This document shows positions 59,726 through 64,000 of a stretch of DNA of 64,000 nucleotides, piece after piece; within the stretch, counting starts at the first letter, position 1, and each line of letters opens with the position of its first letter. The position numbers were made by a program, and so were the translations under genes. The stretch spans positions 310,001 to 374,000 of the forward strand of contig JALLLT010000036.1 of NCBI GenBank assembly GCA_025266875.1, read 5' to 3'. Source of the stretch: Fennellomyces sp. T-0311 (taxonomy: Eukaryota > Mucoromycota > Mucoromycetes > Mucorales > Lichtheimiaceae). The notes beneath the pieces were generated by a model. The model saw only the letters and a list, made by a program, of their open reading frames with translations. It did no database searches and was not told where the DNA came from.

Positions 59726-61848
59726 GCGCTGAAGATCTTCTCCTACTATTGATGAACTGGGAATCCACCGTTGTATTGAAGTATCAGCTCCAGATCTCTC
59801 AGCGCGCCATTCGTCGTTAGGGTATCGGATATACCGATGTATGAATGAAGTAGGGCTGTTTAATCGTATTCAATAGCATCAGACCTTTAACATGATACCG
59901 CGTTTTACTTTTCTTGTCCTCATAAGTCGCAAAATGAAAGTCAAGCAAGATCACGACGCCTTTTAAGCAATATTAAAAAATTGATGATGTTCAGGTCTGT
60001 TGGCTTGATACAACGTTGTCAGTACTTCTTTAAAAACTTTTAGAAACGAGAGCATTTTACGCTTTCCCTTTCGGCATCTTTTACAATACATATGCACTGA
60101 TCATCAAGATTAATATCTGCTTTCTTAATTGTATTAAGAGGTGAAAAATTTATCGATTGGCAAAATTTTTATGGTAAAGACTGGACCCACATTAAGCGCA
60201 GTTTCACAATATCTGTCCGGATGCAGATCATATAGTTTATATGGAGGATATGGCAGTAGAAATGATGTATCCCAGATTCGCCGAGTTGCTCGATGAACGA
60301 ATCAGTCAAACCCGGTATTTCTTGTATTACAAACAGCGGTTCAAAAGTTATTATTTATTTCTGAGGGTTGTTAGGCCTGCTCCTATTATTACAAACAGCC
60401 CTTGTATTCCAAATTAATCTAAAGCAAAGGCATCGGTGTTTTCATACCATATATAGGGGGAGTTTAGTGAACCTTCATAAGATTATAAACATTAAAAAGA
60501 GTTGGGCTGGATACTCGATTATATTTGTTCAAAAGATTTTTATACCTTCCGAACCTAACTGTTGTAACATAAACTATTTACAAAGCCATAAAGCAATTCA
60601 ATTACAGTGCAATTATATTCATATAGAATAAGGTTTTTTTACGTTTATGATGTTATAGATATTCATTGAACTCCCGTATTATACCTGAAACATGCGCGTC
60701 CTCGCTGAGTTCTGATATACATACATGTTTTACAACAGGTGTCACACATGCCACCGGCAACTAATGCTGCATGTTAGCCGAGATAGGAACCACAGAAAGC
60801 GACACCAGATATACATTATGTAAGAAGGCCCAATTCTTCCGGAGCAAATGCTAGGAAGCATTTCAACAAATCCTACCGTATTTTACATATTAATTACAGT
60901 TTTAACACGTGCGTATGTATGAATGTATCTATAAAAGGTATGAATGGTATAAGAATGCAATAGATGCATTTGTGCTTGTTGCGAAAGAGATAAAAAAGAG
61001 ACTGGGAATACTTTTGTACTCAGCAACGGAACTGTCATGGGATCGATTACACACACTTCCGTAGGAGCTCACAAATATATCGATCCGTATATGTAAGGAC
61101 ATTGCGTCTGCATACGATAGTATTAGGCAACACAATTATGTATGCATTTTATGATAAATGAAGCATTACGGTGCTGTTAATGATACAGACTACCCTTATG
61201 TTAAATCGTTCCGCGATGTTCTTTACATTCGCTGGGATTACGCACCTGTGTAGTAGTTTCAAAAGCAGCTGGATAGACTACTCTAATATTAAGGGCATAC
61301 TGCTGCCTACTGCAGCACTAGCGGGTTCAGTATCTACACTCAACTGCAAACAATAGCTCCCAAAGTAGTATAAGCAAGTACACCACAGTACCAATGAGTG
61401 GTGCTTCAATATGCTTCGTAGAACTCTTTTGTCCTTCCAATTGTAACTGGTGTTTGTGGCAACAAATCCCGAACCGGGTGATTACATGCAAAAAACATGG
61501 AGAAACAAAAAATATATTAGTATCTAACGAAAAGTAATGTGTTTCATATTGGGTACATTCTCCAAATCGATTTGCCTCCGGCGGTATCAAGCAGTTGTAC
61601 ACAATAATTCGTGTGGCATAGAATTCTAGCTCTCTATGATTATATAACTGTTCTTTGACAAGGATATCAATAGGGCGCATATTGTTTTGCCAAATAGAAC
61701 ACAATCAGCTGATTATAATGAGCAGGCAAATATACACATAACTGCTCCTTGGACAGTAAAACCAAACACTGCATGCGACTGTCGGAAAGTGCATCGTGAG
61801 CTACTGAAATGCCCATAACGACGCGGCTGGTCAGTGATACGTTGTGGG
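59726..61848. other. Intergenic spacer, no gene recognised
   Basis: 2.1 kb of AT-rich sequence with only short frames and no element ends that I could match. Confidence 0.5.
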
Positions 61849-61898
61849 GATAAAAGTAATCGACATCCCTATAGTATTTTTTGAAATACGATAAAAGT
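61849..61898 (+). promoter_or_regulatory. Two GATAAAAGT motifs upstream of allantoicase
   Basis: GATAAAAGT occurs at 61849-61857 and again, identical, at 61890-61898, 177-226 bases before the ATG. GATAA is the core bound by fungal nitrogen-control GATA factors (AreA/Gln3 type), which regulate allantoin-pathway genes in other fungi; that role here is inference. Confidence 0.5.
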
Positions 61899-62074
61899 CA
61901 TTAACTAAATAAACTCGCGAAATTTAAATGGCACCCATGTGTCTCTCTAACCAAGTTTCGTAGCCGGGCGTCATGCCGGTCCACTCAGGCGCATGCAACC
62001 AAAAAATTCCGCAGGCATAATTATCCTAACCCCATTTTTTTACTCCCTTTCTTTCTCTCTCATTTTTTTCTACA

Positions 62075-63759
62075 ATGGGTGCTATTCAAAGTTGTCTCGC
62101 ACCTGCGCCTTACACAGAGTTGTGCGCCAAAAAACTGGATGATACGATACTTAGCTATTATATGGATCTCGCATCCTCCAAAATGGCCGGATCTATCGTA
62201 GGCGCTTCTGATCAGTATTTTGGCGACGCGGAGAATCTTATAGACGAAGACGACCCAATCGAGGAAGATGTCGATAGAGGTAAATAGTACAGTGCATCTT
62301 GCGTAACCGGGGATCGGGTGACGAGCGGTGTTTGATATTCTTTTAGATGGTGAGCGCGATGGTTGGCAGACCAAACGTCATGTTGATACAGCATGGTGAG
62401 TTGCAACAAAAAAGAATCTGCAATGTTCATTTATTCATCTCACTCTTATTGAAAGGGCAATTGTTCGACTTGGCTGTCAAGGACATCTCTATGGATTCGA
62501 TGTCAACACTGCGAATTTTAATGATGCAGCCCCACTTACGGTCACCATAGAAGCGTCGCGTAGCCATTCACACGGGTCTCAAAAGGTACTTCTCTCATCG
62601 ATATTTTTGAATTTTGATGTTCAAGCTTTCTATTATCAGTGGGTCACACTTCTTCCAGACGTTCAAGTAAAGCCCAACGGACACAACTTTTTCCTTTTGG
62701 GCGGCAATAGTGATGTCTTCTCGCAAGTGAAGCTGACGATATCGCCTGGTGGTGGCGTGGTAAAAAAAGCAAAACTATTGCCTATTATGCAACTCACGAG
62801 GAAACATAACTGTTAGGCAAGATTACGTTGCTATGGCACAGCTGTTCCCAATTGGACAAAGAGTCCGAAAAATTCGGTCAACTTGGCATCAGTACACAAT
62901 GGCGCGCGAATTACGCGATGGACTGATACAAACCATGCGAATGATCCAAGTATTTTGATGGATCACGGGGAAAGCACGTATGTCGGAAGCATTTTTTTCA
63001 TGGAATGACGAAGCTGATCTGATCGTTATTAGTGCCGATGGATGGGAAACTCCTCACTCTCGAGAATCCGATCGAAACGACTATGTTGTTATCCAACTTG
63101 GTGCTCCTGGAACCTTGAGCAGCATTGCTGTGAGCACAAAGCACTTTTTAGGTAACACACATCAATGCAAGCTGTGTCGACTATTCCTAATTCATCATTA
63201 AATAGGAAACGCGCCTGATGCAGTTTCTTTGGCAGGCTGTTATAGCTTAGAAGTAAGGAGAAAAGTCAAAGCGTATCGCGGATCATTGGATTTACGTTGT
63301 GTGTTGGGTTATCACAGGAAGATCCTGCTTACGATTATGCTGCCGAGTGGATTGACATTGTAAAACACAGTGCTGTGAAGCCAAATGCTGTCACAACTTT
63401 CAAAGTGACTCCGGAGAAAATCTTTTCGCATTTGCGGTTAACAGTCCATCCAGGTTTGTTATATATCCCCTTTGGAAAATGGAAACATCGTCTAATATCT
63501 TTATGTTGAATCAGACGGTGGTATACAGCAAATTTCGGCACTAGGATATCCACAGATCGATGAAAAGAAGAGTGACAAGATCGAAGTATTGGAAAAGCCA
63601 AAGCAGGATGTCTCCAGTGATGAATCAACGATTGTGACGACTGAAAGAACCTCACTACGTCGCAAGAGACATCGAGCATCCGCAGACAGAGCCGCGGTGG
63701 CTATTCACGAAACGATCAAGACCACTACTCGCGCCAAGCGGAGACACGTTGCTGCATAA
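62075..63759 (+). CDS. Allantoicase
   Basis: Nine exons (62075-62279, 62347-62395, 62456-62585, 62640-62759, 62817-62977, 63033-63151, 63206-63252, 63318-63453, 63515-63759) total 1212 nt, a 403-residue protein. It has the two tandem allantoicase domains. The first: YMDLASSKMAGSIVGASDQY, ERDGWQTKRHVDTAW, AIVRLGCQGHLYGFDVNTAN, ISPGGGVARLRCYG. The second: ADGWETPHSRESDRNDYVVI, QLGAPGTLSSIAVSTKHFLG, RLTVHPDGGIQQISALGYP. It hydrolyses allantoate to ureidoglycolate and urea in purine-nitrogen recycling. Extras are a MGAIQSCLAP start that could be lipid-modified and a basic tail (RRKRHRASADRAA, RAKRRHVAA) beyond the usual end, of unknown purpose. Confidence 0.95.
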
Positions 63760-64000
63760 ACTATGTAAAACTATAAATTGCATTTATATAAATAGTATGT
63801 CTTTCACGGATATCTTTAAGGTGATTGGCGCTCCATTTCATCTCATTTTGAAGTTGGATCGCTATGCATAGCCTTCGCATATCAAGTGAAATAAACCAAC
63901 CTTGCACTCACTGATCGAAACTGGATCATCGCTATGTCAGCTGCAGCAAAAATCACGGATAAGCACTCGCCTTAATAACAGTTTTTACACCGAGATCATA

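Overview
The window reads as nuclear DNA of a filamentous fungus, most likely an early-diverging (zygomycete) lineage such as Mucorales. Genes carry several short introns (about 45-90 nt, mostly GTAAGT/GTATGT...YAG) and lie on both strands in 1-3 kb units. Between them are AT-rich spacers and many decayed DNA transposons. The F-box/TPR/LRR and Sel1 families and the Tnp2-type and PIF/Harbinger elements also fit that group. The assignment is inference from style; no rRNA or tRNA gene was seen that would settle it.

Layout. 1-7.3 kb: a kelch-repeat membrane protein (5' end outside the window), a small unidentified minus-strand ORF, a universal stress protein and a hexose transporter with a G-rich, TATA-bearing promoter. 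7.3-18.1 kb: a transposon graveyard. It holds a Tc1/mariner relic, a 0.7-kb inverted repeat pair (10352-11049 and 17258-17975), an internally deleted Tc1-like element, an unrecognised coding region and a PIF/Harbinger element with 39-bp terminal inverted repeats. 19-32.5 kb: four minus-strand housekeeping-type genes, namely an allantoate-permease-like MFS carrier, a 13-repeat Sel1 protein, the TFIIH helicase XPB/Ssl2 and an RBMS-like two-RRM protein. 32.5-37.6 kb: spacer with one 170-bp MITE.

37.6-52.3 kb: a same-strand array of F-box/TPR/LRR genes, two intact and three broken. It is interrupted by a divergent two-gene Tnp2-like transposon unit (38.6-43.5 kb). One of the broken copies is split by a 15-bp minisatellite bounded by telomere-like CCCTAA blocks. 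52.5-57.3 kb: an RluA-family pseudouridine synthase converging on a large SWIM zinc-finger protein with a charged repeat tail. 57.3-59.2 kb: two abutting non-autonomous elements that share a 3-bp target duplication. 62.1-63.8 kb: allantoicase, preceded by two identical GATA-type motifs.

Functionally, allantoicase and the DAL5-like carrier both suggest purine-nitrogen use, but they are 41 kb apart and are not a cluster. XPB, the RRM protein and the pseudouridine synthase are core nucleic-acid functions. Exon models for the stress protein, hexose transporter, MFS carrier, Sel1 protein, RRM protein, coiled-coil companion, two F-box genes, pseudouridine synthase and allantoicase were checked by summing exon lengths to an open frame. 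Other multi-exon genes are approximate.
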